Source: Gilvirhabdus luticola
GTDB lineage: Bacteria > Bacteroidota > Bacteroidia > Flavobacteriales > Flavobacteriaceae
Reading direction: 5' to 3' (one strand)
Assembly: GCF_032583975.1 (NCBI RefSeq)
Contig: NZ_JAWHTF010000008.1
DNA length: 64,000 nucleotides
Shown: positions 52,736 through 62,060 of the stretch, piece after piece
How the letters are laid out: each line of letters starts with the position of its first letter
Numbering within the stretch: the stretch's first letter is position 1
Notes under the pieces: model-generated
The model's database searches: none
The model's input: the letters and a program-made list of their open reading frames with translations, nothing else
What the model was told of the DNA's origin: nothing
Position numbers and translations under genes: made by a program

Positions 52736-53206
52736 CTATTTCGTATTTAAAATATCTCTTATAATCTTTAAATGATGTTCCGTATGAATTTCTAAAAACA
52801 ATTGCGTTTCTCTTTTATTCAATAGCCCAAAAATAAAGTGTACAAAATTAGCATGACTCTCTAAAGTCTCAATGTCATGTACATTTTGTTTTGCAAGATT
52901 TTGCAATTCATTCAGGTTTTCTAATGAAAAGGATTCTGGGGGAAGTACTCCTTTAGGAGCTCTAGCTACACCTCTAGGAAGATATTTTTTTGTAAAATAC
53001 TTTTCTCTATATTCATTTAAATTTGTTTTGTAATCTTCAGGTCTAGAAACTTTAATCGAATCGGCTACAACATTGATAACCTTTAAAATATGGTAAATCT
53101 GCCATCCTACCGATACATCAGATATTTTGTTGTTTAAAACATCTTTGTATTTAAAATACGATTCTACCTCTATGAGTTGAATTGAAAGGGATTTTGTTTC
53201 TGACAT
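52736..53206 (-). CDS. DinB/DUF1569-like four-helix protein
   Basis: A 156-aa helical protein with the layout of DinB-superfamily (DUF1569-type) proteins: a helix VGWQIYHILKVINVVADSIKV in the place of the first His helix and FGLLNKRETQLFLEIHTEHHLKII at the end with two His that could bind metal. The middle has PRGVARAPKGVLPPESF, a loop seen in the same group. Some members transfer thiol groups such as bacillithiol, which would fit this bacillithiol-making cell, but substrate is unproven. It begins the probable operon with the PLP enzyme. Confidence 0.65.
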   Translation of the reverse strand: MSETKSLSIQLIEVESYFKYKDVLNNKISDVSVGWQIYHILKVINVVADSIKVSRPEDYKTNLNEYREKYFTKKYLPRGVARAPKGVLPPESFSLENLNELQNLAKQNVHDIETLESHANFVHFIFGLLNKRETQLFLEIHTEHHLKIIRDILNTK

Positions 53207-53367
53207 TCAATAAAATTTTTAAAAGCTAAAATAGGATTTATTATCTATTTACAAGCATTCTAAATTGATAAAGGATGATATAAATCATAGTTTAAATTAT
53301 TGTCTATTAATACCTTAATATTTCCTTTAAATCATAGATAGAAATATTCACAATAAATTTACTAGTC

Positions 53368-55293
53368 ATGAAATCAGCTTATGAAAAACTTGGAGTAGTT
53401 TTTATTTTAGCACTTTTTCTAATAAGCGCAGTAGCCACTTCAATTGATGATTTTTTCTTACCTGGATCGCAACCTGGCCAGTCAGGTACTTTTGATGCCC
53501 CCGATAATTGTGCAAGTTGCCATGGCAACTACGATACTGATGTAGAACCAATGTATAATTGGCAGGGCAGCGTTATGGCTCATGCCGCTAGAGATCCTTT
53601 ATATTTGGCCTCTTTAACTATTGCAAATCAAGACGCGCACCAATCAGGAGATTTGTGCATACGTTGCCATGCACCAGCTGGTTGGTTAAGTGGTCGTTCT
53701 GTACCAACTGATGGATCTGCTCTTACAGATCAAGATAGAGAAGGCATAGATTGTCATTTTTGTCATAAACTCATTGACCCTGCAAGCACTACTTCTATAG
53801 ACCTAGATTATTTAAATACTTTAAGCATTGTACCTCCACAATCTGGTAATGGCATGTATGTCGTTGATTCAGATAATAAAGCAAAGCGAGGTCCTTATAA
53901 TGACACCAATGCAAAACATGAAGTTATATATTCAACATTTTATAGTGAGTCTACGCTTTGTGCAACATGTCATGACGTAAGTAACCCTGCATTTACTTTA
54001 GCTCCAGACGGAACTTATGTCCCCAATGAATTTGGAGAGGCCTCTCCTACTTTCAACACTTATGAGATGTTTCCAGTTGAGCGTACCTATAGTGAATGGA
54101 GCATGAGTGCTTATAATTCTCCTGAAGGAGTGTATTCTGAAGTATTTGGAGGTAATAAGGGCAATGTATCTACTTGCCAGGATTGTCACATGAAAGATGT
54201 TACTGGCTATGGATGCAATAAAAATGGGGTTCCACTTCGAAATGATTTGCCACTTCATGATATGACAGGTGGAAATACATTTATTCCTACGCTTGTTGCA
54301 CAACTCTATCCAGACGAAGTGAATATAGATGCAATAAATGCAGGAATCATTAGAGCAGAAGGCATGCTGAAGAATGCAGCAACAATGAATGTAGAAGTTG
54401 AGGCAGAAGCAGAAGGGTTTGAAGTTAGTGTTGAAATCATTAACGAGACTGGACATAAATTGCCATCAGGATATCCTGAAGGTCGACGTATGTGGATTCA
54501 CTTGACAGCCTATGATGAAAATGATGCAATCATTTATGAATCTGGTAGTTATGATACACAAACAGCTATTCTGAACACAGAAAACGCAAAAATATATGAA
54601 GCAAAATTAGGAATGAGTCAAGCTGTAGCAGACGCAGCAAGTCTAGATGGTAATAAAACATATACTGCTGGTGAATCTTTTCATTTTGTACTAAACAATA
54701 TGATTATTAAAGACAACCGAATTCCGCCTCGAGGTTTTACCAATGCTAATTTTGAAGCTATACAATCAGCTCCAGTTGCATATTCTTATGAAGATGGTGC
54801 ATATTCAGATATTACAGTTTATGATTTACCACTAGAGACATTCAGAATTAACACCCAATTATTATATCAAACGACATCTAAAGAATATATAGAATTTTTA
54901 CGAGACGAAAATACGACCAATAATTTGGGGCAAGAATTATATGATTTATGGGCTAATAATGGTAAATCGGTACCAGTTATCATGAACGAAAATGATTTCT
55001 ATACAGATAATTTAACTATATCAAATCATTCTGCTGAAGAAGCTGCATTGAAAATTTATCCAAATCCAACAAATGAAATTTTATACATAAAACACACAAG
55101 CAAAATCATTGAACCAATAAGTATTGAAATCTATACTATTAATGGAAAACGAATTGATTATCTAGGTAAAGGAGTTAAAAGAGACAACGATAAATGGATA
55201 TGGAATACCGGTAATGTATCATCAGGAATCTATATTGTTTCATTTAAATATGAAAACACGACTATCTCAAAACGTATAATTGTAAGAAAATAG
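53368..55293 (+). CDS. Five-heme cytochrome c with type IX sorting tail
   Basis: A 641-aa exported protein. After an N-terminal signal-like segment (about 8-25) come five CxxCH heme sites: CASCH 48-52, CIRCH 97-101, CHFCH 129-133, CATCH 198-202 and CQDCH 270-274. The spacing and extra His residues resemble cytochrome c554-like proteins. A beta-sandwich region (about 330-540) follows, then a C-terminal type A T9SS sorting domain (about 565-641; YPNPTNEILYIKH, NGKRIDYLGKG, GIYIVSFKY, KRIIVRK), which directs export and surface attachment in Bacteroidota. It is the only multiheme protein here; a partner oxidase or reductase is not seen. It is convergent with the GntP gene. Confidence 0.88.
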   Translation: MKSAYEKLGVVFILALFLISAVATSIDDFFLPGSQPGQSGTFDAPDNCASCHGNYDTDVEPMYNWQGSVMAHAARDPLYLASLTIANQDAHQSGDLCIRCHAPAGWLSGRSVPTDGSALTDQDREGIDCHFCHKLIDPASTTSIDLDYLNTLSIVPPQSGNGMYVVDSDNKAKRGPYNDTNAKHEVIYSTFYSESTLCATCHDVSNPAFTLAPDGTYVPNEFGEASPTFNTYEMFPVERTYSEWSMSAYNSPEGVYSEVFGGNKGNVSTCQDCHMKDVTGYGCNKNGVPLRNDLPLHDMTGGNTFIPTLVAQLYPDEVNIDAINAGIIRAEGMLKNAATMNVEVEAEAEGFEVSVEIINETGHKLPSGYPEGRRMWIHLTAYDENDAIIYESGSYDTQTAILNTENAKIYEAKLGMSQAVADAASLDGNKTYTAGESFHFVLNNMIIKDNRIPPRGFTNANFEAIQSAPVAYSYEDGAYSDITVYDLPLETFRINTQLLYQTTSKEYIEFLRDENTTNNLGQELYDLWANNGKSVPVIMNENDFYTDNLTISNHSAEEAALKIYPNPTNEILYIKHTSKIIEPISIEIYTINGKRIDYLGKGVKRDNDKWIWNTGNVSSGIYIVSFKYENTTISKRIIVRK

Positions 55294-55299
55294 CAACTT

Positions 55300-56643
55300 T
55301 TAAAAAATTAAAGAAAAGACACTCACTGAAGCAAATCCAATAAAAGCAAGAATGGTTGTCATAACGGTCCAACTTCTAAATGTTTGTTTTTCAGATAGAC
55401 CTAAATATTTACTTACTAGCCAAAAGCCACTATCATTAACATGAGATAAAATTGAAGCACCTGATGCTATAGCAATAACTATAAGTGCCTTATCAATTTC
55501 GCTAACACCAGAACCTAAAAGTGGTGCAGTAAGTCCAGCAGCAGTGATCATAGCAACAGTTGCAGAGCCTTGTAAAATTCTAACCAATGAGGCAGCAATA
55601 AATGCAAATAAAAATAAGCTTACACCTTGATTAGCAAAATACTTGGCCAACATTTCTCCTGTTCCAGTGTTGACCAACATTTGTTTAAATACACCTCCAG
55701 CACCTGTTAGCAAAATAATGATGCCAGCAGGAGCCATCGATTTTGTTGTAATGTTCAATAAAGTTTCTTTAGCAGTTTGTCTACGTATTCCTAAAAGATA
55801 CCATGCAATTAAATTGGCTAGAATTAATGCAGTAAATGGATGACCAATCATTTTAAGCCATTCTTTTAAGTTTTGAGAAATATTATAATTTTCAAGCAAT
55901 GGACTGTTAAGTAATGTATTACAAACAATTAATAAGATGGGAATACCAATAATAGTTACTATAAGTCCGACTGCAGGATAACTACTTTTTTGAGTGTCTT
56001 CATCTAAAAGTTCTGGTGCATTTATATGAATTTTTTTAGCAATATATTTTCCAAACAGTGGCCCTGTAACAATAGCCGTCGGAATGCCAACAAGAAATCC
56101 GAATAAAATAACCCAACCTAAATCAGCTCTTAGAATATCTGCAACAGCAACTGGTCCTGGTGTTGGCGGAATAAATGAATGCGTTATTGCCAAACCAGCA
56201 AGAAGCGGAATACCATATAATAATAAAGACTTCTTGGTTTTGCGTTGTAAAGAATAAATAAGTGGAACTAAAATGATAAATGCTACATCAAAAAAAACAG
56301 GAATAGCAACAAAAAAACCAGCAATTACTAAAGCCCATGAAGCATTTTTTTCTCCAAACTTTCTCAATAAATAATTTGCCAAAGCTTCAGCTCCGCCAGA
56401 ATGTTCTAATATAGCTCCAAACATAGCACCTAAACCAACAACAACAGCCACAAAGCCCAATGTATTTCCCATACCTTCCTGCATCGTAGAAATGATGGAA
56501 TAAGGCTGCATTCCTGAAAAAACGCCAACAATAATACTTGAAATTAATAGAGCAGCAAAGGCTTGAATTCTAAATTTGAGAATGAGAATAAGCAATACTA
56601 TTATACCCAATAATACCGCTGTTATTAATGAAAAATCTATCAT
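55300..56643 (-). CDS. GntP-family gluconate permease
   Basis: A 447-aa inner-membrane symporter of the gluconate:H+ (GntP) family with about 12-14 helices. Family features: GLGAMFGAILEHSGGAEALA, the PPTPGPVAVADILRADLG loop, GSATVAMITAAGLTAPLL and SHVNDSGFWLVSKYLGLSEKQTFRSWTV at the C-terminus. It imports gluconate. Its start overlaps the gnd stop by four bases, so it is translated with the 6-phosphogluconate dehydrogenase and gluconokinase genes upstream; the three form a gluconate utilisation operon without a regulator. Confidence 0.93.
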   Translation of the reverse strand: MIDFSLITAVLLGIIVLLILILKFRIQAFAALLISSIIVGVFSGMQPYSIISTMQEGMGNTLGFVAVVVGLGAMFGAILEHSGGAEALANYLLRKFGEKNASWALVIAGFFVAIPVFFDVAFIILVPLIYSLQRKTKKSLLLYGIPLLAGLAITHSFIPPTPGPVAVADILRADLGWVILFGFLVGIPTAIVTGPLFGKYIAKKIHINAPELLDEDTQKSSYPAVGLIVTIIGIPILLIVCNTLLNSPLLENYNISQNLKEWLKMIGHPFTALILANLIAWYLLGIRRQTAKETLLNITTKSMAPAGIIILLTGAGGVFKQMLVNTGTGEMLAKYFANQGVSLFLFAFIAASLVRILQGSATVAMITAAGLTAPLLGSGVSEIDKALIVIAIASGASILSHVNDSGFWLVSKYLGLSEKQTFRSWTVMTTILAFIGFASVSVFSLIF

Positions 56644-58043
56644 TTTACTTTCCAGTTTGTATGAAAATATTCATTAGAATCTTTATCAATACGCTGATAT
56701 GTATGAGCACCAAAATAATCTCTTTGAGCTTGTATTAAATTAGCAGGTAATTTATTTGATGTCATCGAAATCCAATAGTTATAAGCAGAACAAAATGAAT
56801 CTAAAGCAATTCTTTTTGAAAAAGCATTCTGAATGGTTTTTGAAACATCATTTTCAAATTGGTTTAAAAATTTAAACGTTTTTGAATCATCTATAATATC
56901 CTCATTTTTAGTAAATAATGAAGATAAATCATTCATTAAAGCAGATCGAATAATACAACCATTAGTCCAAATTCTAGCTAATTCAGATAAATTTAAGTTC
57001 CATTCATATACATCAGTAGCTTGCTTTATTAATGCAAAACCTTGCTGGTGGTTTATTATTCTGGCAAATTGATACGCTTTTTTTATGGACTCTATATCTA
57101 TACTCAATTTTTCATCGGATAATTTTTTTGTCTGATTAGAATAAACAACACGTTTTTCTTTAAAAGATGAAATATATCTTGCAAATACAGCTGATGACAT
57201 TATGGTATTTGGATAGCCTAAATTTAGTGCTGCAATACTAGACCAAGAACCCGTACCTTTGTTTTGAGCTTTATCAAGAATTTTATCCAATAAATAATCA
57301 TTACCTTCTTTTTTCTGAAGAATATTAGCCGTTATTTCAAGTAAAAAACTTTCAAGTTCTCCTTTATTCCATTCTAAAAAATATTGAGCAATCTCCTGAT
57401 AATTCAACGTAGTGGATAATAACGCATATAATTCCGTCAATAATTGCATTTCTGCATACTCAATACCATTATGAACCATTTTTACAAAATGTCCTGAACC
57501 TTCTGGTCCAACAAAAGTGCAACATGGTTTACCGTTAGAATCTTTTGCTGCAATGGTTTCTAAAATTTGAGAGACTTGATTATAACTTTCTTTTGTGCCT
57601 CCAGGCATCATTGATGGTCCAGACCTTGCTCCTTCTTCTCCACCAGAAACACCACAACCAATAAAATTAATTCCTTTTGAAGACAGAAAATCAAATCGCT
57701 TTTTCGTATCTAAATAATGAGAGTTTCCTCCATCAATAATTATATCACCTTTTGATAAAAAAGGTAGTAACTGGTCAATCATTTGATCAATGGCATCTCC
57801 AGCTTTAATCATTAAAAATATTTTTCTAGGTGTTTTTTGTGAATCAATGAACGATTTAAGCTCTGTAAATCCTTGAATATTTGTAAATGAATGATTGGTT
57901 TTCAAAAAATCTTCAACTACATATTCCTCGCCTGGAAACTCACGGTTATAGACTGAAATGGGAAAACCATTTTCTGAAACATTTAGACTAATGCTCTTTC
58001 CCATAACACCTAGCCCTATAACACCAAAATCTGATTTAATCAT
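56640..58043 (-). CDS. gnd: 6-phosphogluconate dehydrogenase (decarboxylating)
   Basis: Gnd oxidises 6-phosphogluconate to ribulose 5-phosphate and CO2 with NADP, the last oxidative pentose-phosphate step. The 467-aa protein starts with the Rossmann loop GVIGLGVMGKSISLN, has the YNREFPGEEY segment of the coenzyme region, GCGVSGGEEGARSGPSMMPGG, and the catalytic FVKMVHNGIEYAEMQLLTE with Lys near 183. The end region (DYFGAHTYQRIDKDSNEYFHTNW) is typical. Length is near the normal 468. It overlaps gntK upstream by eight bases and the permease downstream by four, so the set is tightly coupled. It lets gluconate be burned through the pentose-phosphate route. Confidence 0.95.
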   Translation of the reverse strand: MIKSDFGVIGLGVMGKSISLNVSENGFPISVYNREFPGEEYVVEDFLKTNHSFTNIQGFTELKSFIDSQKTPRKIFLMIKAGDAIDQMIDQLLPFLSKGDIIIDGGNSHYLDTKKRFDFLSSKGINFIGCGVSGGEEGARSGPSMMPGGTKESYNQVSQILETIAAKDSNGKPCCTFVGPEGSGHFVKMVHNGIEYAEMQLLTELYALLSTTLNYQEIAQYFLEWNKGELESFLLEITANILQKKEGNDYLLDKILDKAQNKGTGSWSSIAALNLGYPNTIMSSAVFARYISSFKEKRVVYSNQTKKLSDEKLSIDIESIKKAYQFARIINHQQGFALIKQATDVYEWNLNLSELARIWTNGCIIRSALMNDLSSLFTKNEDIIDDSKTFKFLNQFENDVSKTIQNAFSKRIALDSFCSAYNYWISMTSNKLPANLIQAQRDYFGAHTYQRIDKDSNEYFHTNWKVK

Positions 58044-58515
58044 TTAAGTTTAAAAGTATTTGTTTAATAATGTCTTCTTTAGACTTTGCAATATTAATTT
58101 TCAAACCATAATTAGGTTCTTCTAAAGTATTAAATTGAGATTGTAATAAATCTGACTTCATATAATGATTATGCCTTTGCTCTAATCTTGATTTAATTAG
58201 GTCAAATGACCCATCAAGAAAAACCCAAAAAATATTCTCTGTTTTTGAAGATAGCAATTTTCGGTAAGATTCTTTTAGTGCAGAACAAGCTAAAATGGCT
58301 CCACCATTATTTTCCCATTCTTCAATTTTTGAAGCTAAATTATTTAACCATGGTAGCCTATCTTCATCAGTTAAAGACTCATTAGTCTTCATCTTTTTAA
58401 TATTCTCTTCTGGATGAAAATCGTCTGCATCAAAAAATGGAAGTTGAGTTTCTTTTGACAATAATTTACCTATTGTTGTTTTTCCACACCCGCTTACACC
58501 CATTATTATAATCAT
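58036..58515 (-). CDS. gntK: Gluconokinase
   Basis: GntK phosphorylates gluconate with ATP to 6-phosphogluconate. The 159-aa protein has Walker A GVSGCGKTTIGKLL (residues 6-19), FFDADDFHPEENIKKM and LTDEDRLPWLNNLA as the GntK-specific motifs, ACSALKESYRKLL and HYMKSDLLQSQFNTLE. Length is normal. It is the first of three overlapping genes gntK-gnd-gntP on minus; the MDR oxidoreductase ends 30 bases upstream and might be in the same transcript. Together they import gluconate and feed it to the pentose-phosphate pathway. Confidence 0.95.
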   Translation of the reverse strand: MIIIMGVSGCGKTTIGKLLSKETQLPFFDADDFHPEENIKKMKTNESLTDEDRLPWLNNLASKIEEWENNGGAILACSALKESYRKLLSSKTENIFWVFLDGSFDLIKSRLEQRHNHYMKSDLLQSQFNTLEEPNYGLKINIAKSKEDIIKQILLNLND

Positions 58516-58545
58516 AAGCTTTAATTTGATTAAAACTTTTTAAAG

Positions 58546-59547
58546 TCATTCAATGACCTTTAATATTAATTTTCCTTTCTTTTCTCCAGTAAACAAGCGT
58601 TTGAAGGTGTCATAAAAATTTTCAATGCCCTCGTAAATATCTTCTTTACTTTTAAGTTTCCCTTCTTTTATCCATTGACTCATTTCTAGTGCGGCCTTCT
58701 GGTAATCTTTGGCATAATCGAAAACAACCATGCCTTGCATAGTTGCTCTATTGACCAATAAGGACATATAATTTGCTGGACCTTTCATTTTAGACGTATT
58801 ATTATATTGTGAAATGGCTCCGCAGATGACTATTCTTGCATGCAAACGCAATATTGCCAAAGCATATTCCAAAATTTCCCCACCAACGTTATCAAAATAA
58901 ACGTCTATTCCATTAGGGCATTTCACTTTTAGCTCTTTAATCACATTTTCGGATTTGTAATCTATAGCTTCGTCAAAACCTAATTCGTCAAGTAAATATT
59001 TGCATTTGTCTTTACCTCCAGCAATACCAACGACCGTGCAACCTTTTAGTTTGGCTATTTGTCCAACTACACTTCCTACAGCTCCAGCAGCGCCAGAAAC
59101 TAAAACAACATCACCGAATTTTATCTTACCAACCTCAAGAATCCCAAAGTAAGCTGTCATTCCAGTCATCCCTAATGTACTTAAATACATTGGCATTGGA
59201 GCAATAGAAGGATCCACTTTATGCCAGTTAGATCCGTTAGTAATGCAATATTGTTGCACACCGCCAAAACCTGTGACACAATCTCCTACTTTAAACTTCG
59301 GGTTGTTTTTTACCTTGACAATCTTACCAATAGTACCAGCACGCATCACATCGCCAACTTTAATAGGTTCTATATAAGACCTATTGGCATTCATCCAACC
59401 ACGCATCGCTGGGTCTAATGAAACGTAATGGTTTTGAACCAAAAACTCTCCATCTTTTAAATCTGGAATATCATTTTTTTCCAATCTCCAGATATCTGGT
59501 TCGGGAAATCCTATTGGGCGTTTTACAAAGATTAATTGTTTGTTCAT
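58546..59547 (-). CDS. Zinc-free MDR oxidoreductase (alkenal/curcumin-reductase-like)
   Basis: A 333-aa NADP-dependent enzyme of the medium-chain dehydrogenase/reductase type, close to leukotriene B4 dehydrogenase/CurA-like proteins: NHYVSLDPAMRGWMNANRSY in the catalytic domain and the Rossmann stretch LVSGAAGAVGSVVGQIAKLKGC near 150, then GGKDKCKYLLDELGFDEAIDY. The GHE motif of zinc MDRs is lacking, as expected. It reduces an alkenal or quinone-like double bond; the true substrate is unknown. The start is five bases from a 27-base perfect inverted repeat, so repression by a dimeric regulator is likely. Confidence 0.9.
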   Translation of the reverse strand: MNKQLIFVKRPIGFPEPDIWRLEKNDIPDLKDGEFLVQNHYVSLDPAMRGWMNANRSYIEPIKVGDVMRAGTIGKIVKVKNNPKFKVGDCVTGFGGVQQYCITNGSNWHKVDPSIAPMPMYLSTLGMTGMTAYFGILEVGKIKFGDVVLVSGAAGAVGSVVGQIAKLKGCTVVGIAGGKDKCKYLLDELGFDEAIDYKSENVIKELKVKCPNGIDVYFDNVGGEILEYALAILRLHARIVICGAISQYNNTSKMKGPANYMSLLVNRATMQGMVVFDYAKDYQKAALEMSQWIKEGKLKSKEDIYEGIENFYDTFKRLFTGEKKGKLILKVIE

Positions 59548-59551
59548 TCTT

Positions 59552-59596
59552 TTATTTTAGATGTGTACTCTAAAATAAGAAAAATGATTGCAATCA
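59552..59596. promoter_or_regulatory. Two palindromes upstream of the MDR gene, candidate operators
   Basis: TTATTTTAGA (59552-59561) and TCTAAAATAA (59569-59578) are perfect 10-base arms with a 7-base spacer, ending five bases before the MDR start on minus. TGATTGCAATCA at 59585-59596 is a second perfect 12-base palindrome. The first overlaps TATTTTAG, a possible -7 element, so binding there would block transcription. They lie between the cold-shock gene and the MDR gene, so they could alternatively be part of a transcript end. Confidence 0.45.
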
Positions 59597-59612
59597 AAAA
59601 AAAAGGAAAGTT

Positions 59613-60065
59613 TTATATTTTCTTCACCTTTACGGCGTTCATGCCTTTGAGACCTTTTTCAAGCTCGAAAGTCACTTTGTCATTTTCTATAATTTCGTCA
59701 ATTAAGCCGCTAACATGAACGAAGTGTTTCTCATTGTTTTCAGAATCAATAATAAACCCAAATCCTTTTGAAGTATCAAAATAATTAACTTTACCTGTTC
59801 TTACTGGGTCAAATGCAGCATCTTCACTATCTTCTTTTTTAGGAATGCCTATTTCAATGCTCTCGGCATCGACTTTAACCTTCATATTTGGGTCTGGCGG
59901 AGTATCTGTTAAATTTCCATTATAGTCTACATAGGCAAACTGAATACCCTTGGTTTTTTGATTTTCTGCTTTCCGGGCTTCTTTTTTCTTTTTCTTGTCT
60001 TCGCGTTTTTTTAGTCTTTTCTTCTCTTTTTCGCTTTTATTAAATGTTTGTTGAGATTTTCCCAT
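59613..60065 (-). CDS. Cold-shock domain protein with basic N-terminal extension
   Basis: A 150-aa nucleic-acid-binding protein. The C-terminal 65 residues are a cold-shock domain: GKVNYFDTSKGFGFIIDSE (RNP1-like KGFGFI) and KHFVHVSGL (RNP2-like), then VTFELEKGLKGMNAVKVKKI. The first 35 residues are Lys/Arg/Glu-rich (KEKKRLKKREDKKKKKEA) and likely bind RNA or form a helix; this extended form is usual in Flavobacteria. An RNA chaperone role is inferred. A 246-base gap to the helicase gene holds no feature I can name (60066-60311). Confidence 0.92.
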   Translation of the reverse strand: MGKSQQTFNKSEKEKKRLKKREDKKKKKEARKAENQKTKGIQFAYVDYNGNLTDTPPDPNMKVKVDAESIEIGIPKKEDSEDAAFDPVRTGKVNYFDTSKGFGFIIDSENNEKHFVHVSGLIDEIIENDKVTFELEKGLKGMNAVKVKKI

Positions 60066-60311
60066 TCACTAGATTTAAATTTTACATTATGATTTTATAA
60101 ATAAGAATTAGTGCAAAATCAAACAAATTTTTGAAGATAGGTTTATCAAATATCAATCTAATGTGTACAGAGATGTCTTAAATATTTTCAGTAAAGATAG
60201 GGTTTACATTCTTAAAATAAGAATCAAAAAAAATAGATAGCTAATTTTTATACTAGTATATCACTGTAATTCAGGTATTTGTATTAGAAATTCCTTTAAT
60301 TAAAATTTGTT

Positions 60312-61868
60312 TTATTCAGCAGGTTTACCGTGTATTTCTTCAAAAAGCACATCAAAGTTTTTACGTAGATATGTGCGCAATTTTTTTCTGTAGTCTTCTT
60401 TCAACCACTCAATAAAATTAAAGGTACTCTTACAAATACACTTACTATATCTATTTATCCTATGGTCTATGTCATCGCCTAGTTTTTTTGCTAATTCTAA
60501 TGCATCATAAACATCTTCGCTGTTTTCTATGCACAACATGGCATGATGCTCTATAGAGCGCGATAAAACAACTTTAGAAGATTCGCCATTTCTTATGGAT
60601 TCAGTATATACCTCATTAATATCTAAATAAACTTCTTCGGAATTAGAGAACTCTGCTCGTAATTCGTCAGGCATCTCATATTTAAAATTACTTTCGATAT
60701 CCTCATCATTGAGTAAAGTATCCAAATAGAAATTAGGTGATCTAAAGATGCGCTGCCAATCTAATTCTGAACCCCAAGGCCCAAATCTATGAAGGTTATT
60801 TCCCAAATCTATGACTGTAAAAGTATCTTTATCTTTAAGAATTCGTGAGCCTCTACCAATCATCTGATAATATAATGTGAGCGATTTTGTAGCTCTGTTC
60901 AAAATGATAGATTCTACCGTTGGTTCGTCAAAACCAGTGGTGAGAATACTTACAGACGTTAAAATGGCATCAGGTGTATCTTTAAACCATTTTAAGATCT
61001 TTTTTCTTTCTTTTTTAGAGTTTGTATTGTCTAAATGGGCAATTGGATATCCAGCCGCTCTAAACGTTTCATAGACATATTGCGAAGTATGAATACCGTT
61101 GTTAAATATTAGCGTTTTCTTGCCTTTTGATTGCTCTTCGTAGGCATGCAATAGCTTACTTAACATATCAAAATTGTTGTATAAGTCTTCTGAAGATTTT
61201 ACGGTATAATCTCCGTTTGCACCAACTACTAAAGAAGTTAAACCAACATTGTATGAATAGATTTCTGCTCTTGCCAAAAATTTATTCTTAATTAAAGACT
61301 CTATACTTTCACCAACAATAAGCTCGTTGTAATTGTCTTTCATTGGTAACTTTATGTTAGAGCTTAAAGGCGTAGCCGTAACACCCAAAATGAAGGACTT
61401 TTCAAAAAACTTAAAGAGTTTGGTAAAGGAGTTGTAATGAGCTTCGTCTATAATTACCAAGCCGATATTAGAAATATCTAGCTTATCTTCATTTAATCTG
61501 TTGTTCAAGGTTTCGACCATTGCTACAAAACAACTATATTGATCCTGATCTTCAAGATTAGCTTTGCTATCTACTACTTTATTAACCACATTAAACTCTG
61601 TAAGCATTCTAGAGGTTTGCTTGCATAGCTCAATACGATGGGTCATAACAAGTACTTTGGTATCGTGGTGCTTTAAAAACTGACGTACGATCTCTGAAAA
61701 AATAACGGTTTTACCTCCACCAGTTGGAAGTTGATACAATAAATGATAATCTTCTGGAGCATCTTCAAAGCATTTAAATATCTTCTCGATGGCACCGTGT
61801 TGGTAATTATAAAGGCTTTTACCAACTTTTCTGTCCTCAAGTTCTAATGTTGTAATAGATCTACTCAT
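60312..61868 (-). CDS. DEAD/DEAH-box superfamily 2 helicase
   Basis: A 518-aa helicase with the SF2 core: Q/ATP segment LYNYQHGAIEKIF, Walker A YQLPTGGGKTVIFSEIV near 50, DEAH-like VIIDEAHYNSF near 140, motif III TATPLSS and motif VI YYQMIGRGSRILKD near 335. Both RecA lobes are complete. The final 140 residues (about 380-518) have helical segments with Cys residues (SKCICKSTFNFIEWL) that I cannot assign. The overall layout resembles the bacterial helicases of the UvrB/RIG-like and type I restriction R-like group, but no nuclease is seen. A strong promoter precedes it. Function is unassigned. Confidence 0.85.
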   Translation of the reverse strand: MSRSITTLELEDRKVGKSLYNYQHGAIEKIFKCFEDAPEDYHLLYQLPTGGGKTVIFSEIVRQFLKHHDTKVLVMTHRIELCKQTSRMLTEFNVVNKVVDSKANLEDQDQYSCFVAMVETLNNRLNEDKLDISNIGLVIIDEAHYNSFTKLFKFFEKSFILGVTATPLSSNIKLPMKDNYNELIVGESIESLIKNKFLARAEIYSYNVGLTSLVVGANGDYTVKSSEDLYNNFDMLSKLLHAYEEQSKGKKTLIFNNGIHTSQYVYETFRAAGYPIAHLDNTNSKKERKKILKWFKDTPDAILTSVSILTTGFDEPTVESIILNRATKSLTLYYQMIGRGSRILKDKDTFTVIDLGNNLHRFGPWGSELDWQRIFRSPNFYLDTLLNDEDIESNFKYEMPDELRAEFSNSEEVYLDINEVYTESIRNGESSKVVLSRSIEHHAMLCIENSEDVYDALELAKKLGDDIDHRINRYSKCICKSTFNFIEWLKEDYRKKLRTYLRKNFDVLFEEIHGKPAE

Positions 61869-61879
61869 ATATCAAGTTG

Positions 61880-61909
61880 CAAAAGTACAACCTAAATTGA
61901 GTGTTCAAA
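61880..61909 (-). promoter_or_regulatory. Promoter of the helicase gene
   Basis: On minus TTTG (61909-61906), an 18-base spacer and TACTTTTG (61887-61880) match both Bacteroidota promoter elements. The -7 box ends 11 bases before the ATG, so the leader is very short. Confidence 0.6.
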
Positions 61910-61933
61910 GAAATAATGATCAATATTTATTAA

Positions 61934-62050
61934 CTATGTGTTGTTAGCTTTTTTATTGCGTATCATTTTATCAATAGGTTTTTTAAAAATTCTACTAAAG
62001 AAATATTCATCATTATCGCCTTGCTTATATGTGTTTTCTTTTGAAGTATC
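61934..62050 (-). pseudogene. Decayed C-terminal fragment of an AraC-type regulator
   Basis: A minus-strand frame without its own start, ending at a TAG (61934-61936), contains KENTYKQGDNDEYFFSRIFKK. Against the AraC gene at the window edge (KEIAYELGYNDEYYFSRFFKK) it matches at 14 of 21 positions, in the second helix-turn-helix. After KK the text diverges (PIDKMIRNKK...). The frame overlaps the end of the esterase gene. It looks like the leftover of a duplicated regulator gene, with the esterase and lipoprotein genes lying between the two copies. Confidence 0.6.
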
Positions 62051-62060
62051 CCAACTGTTT

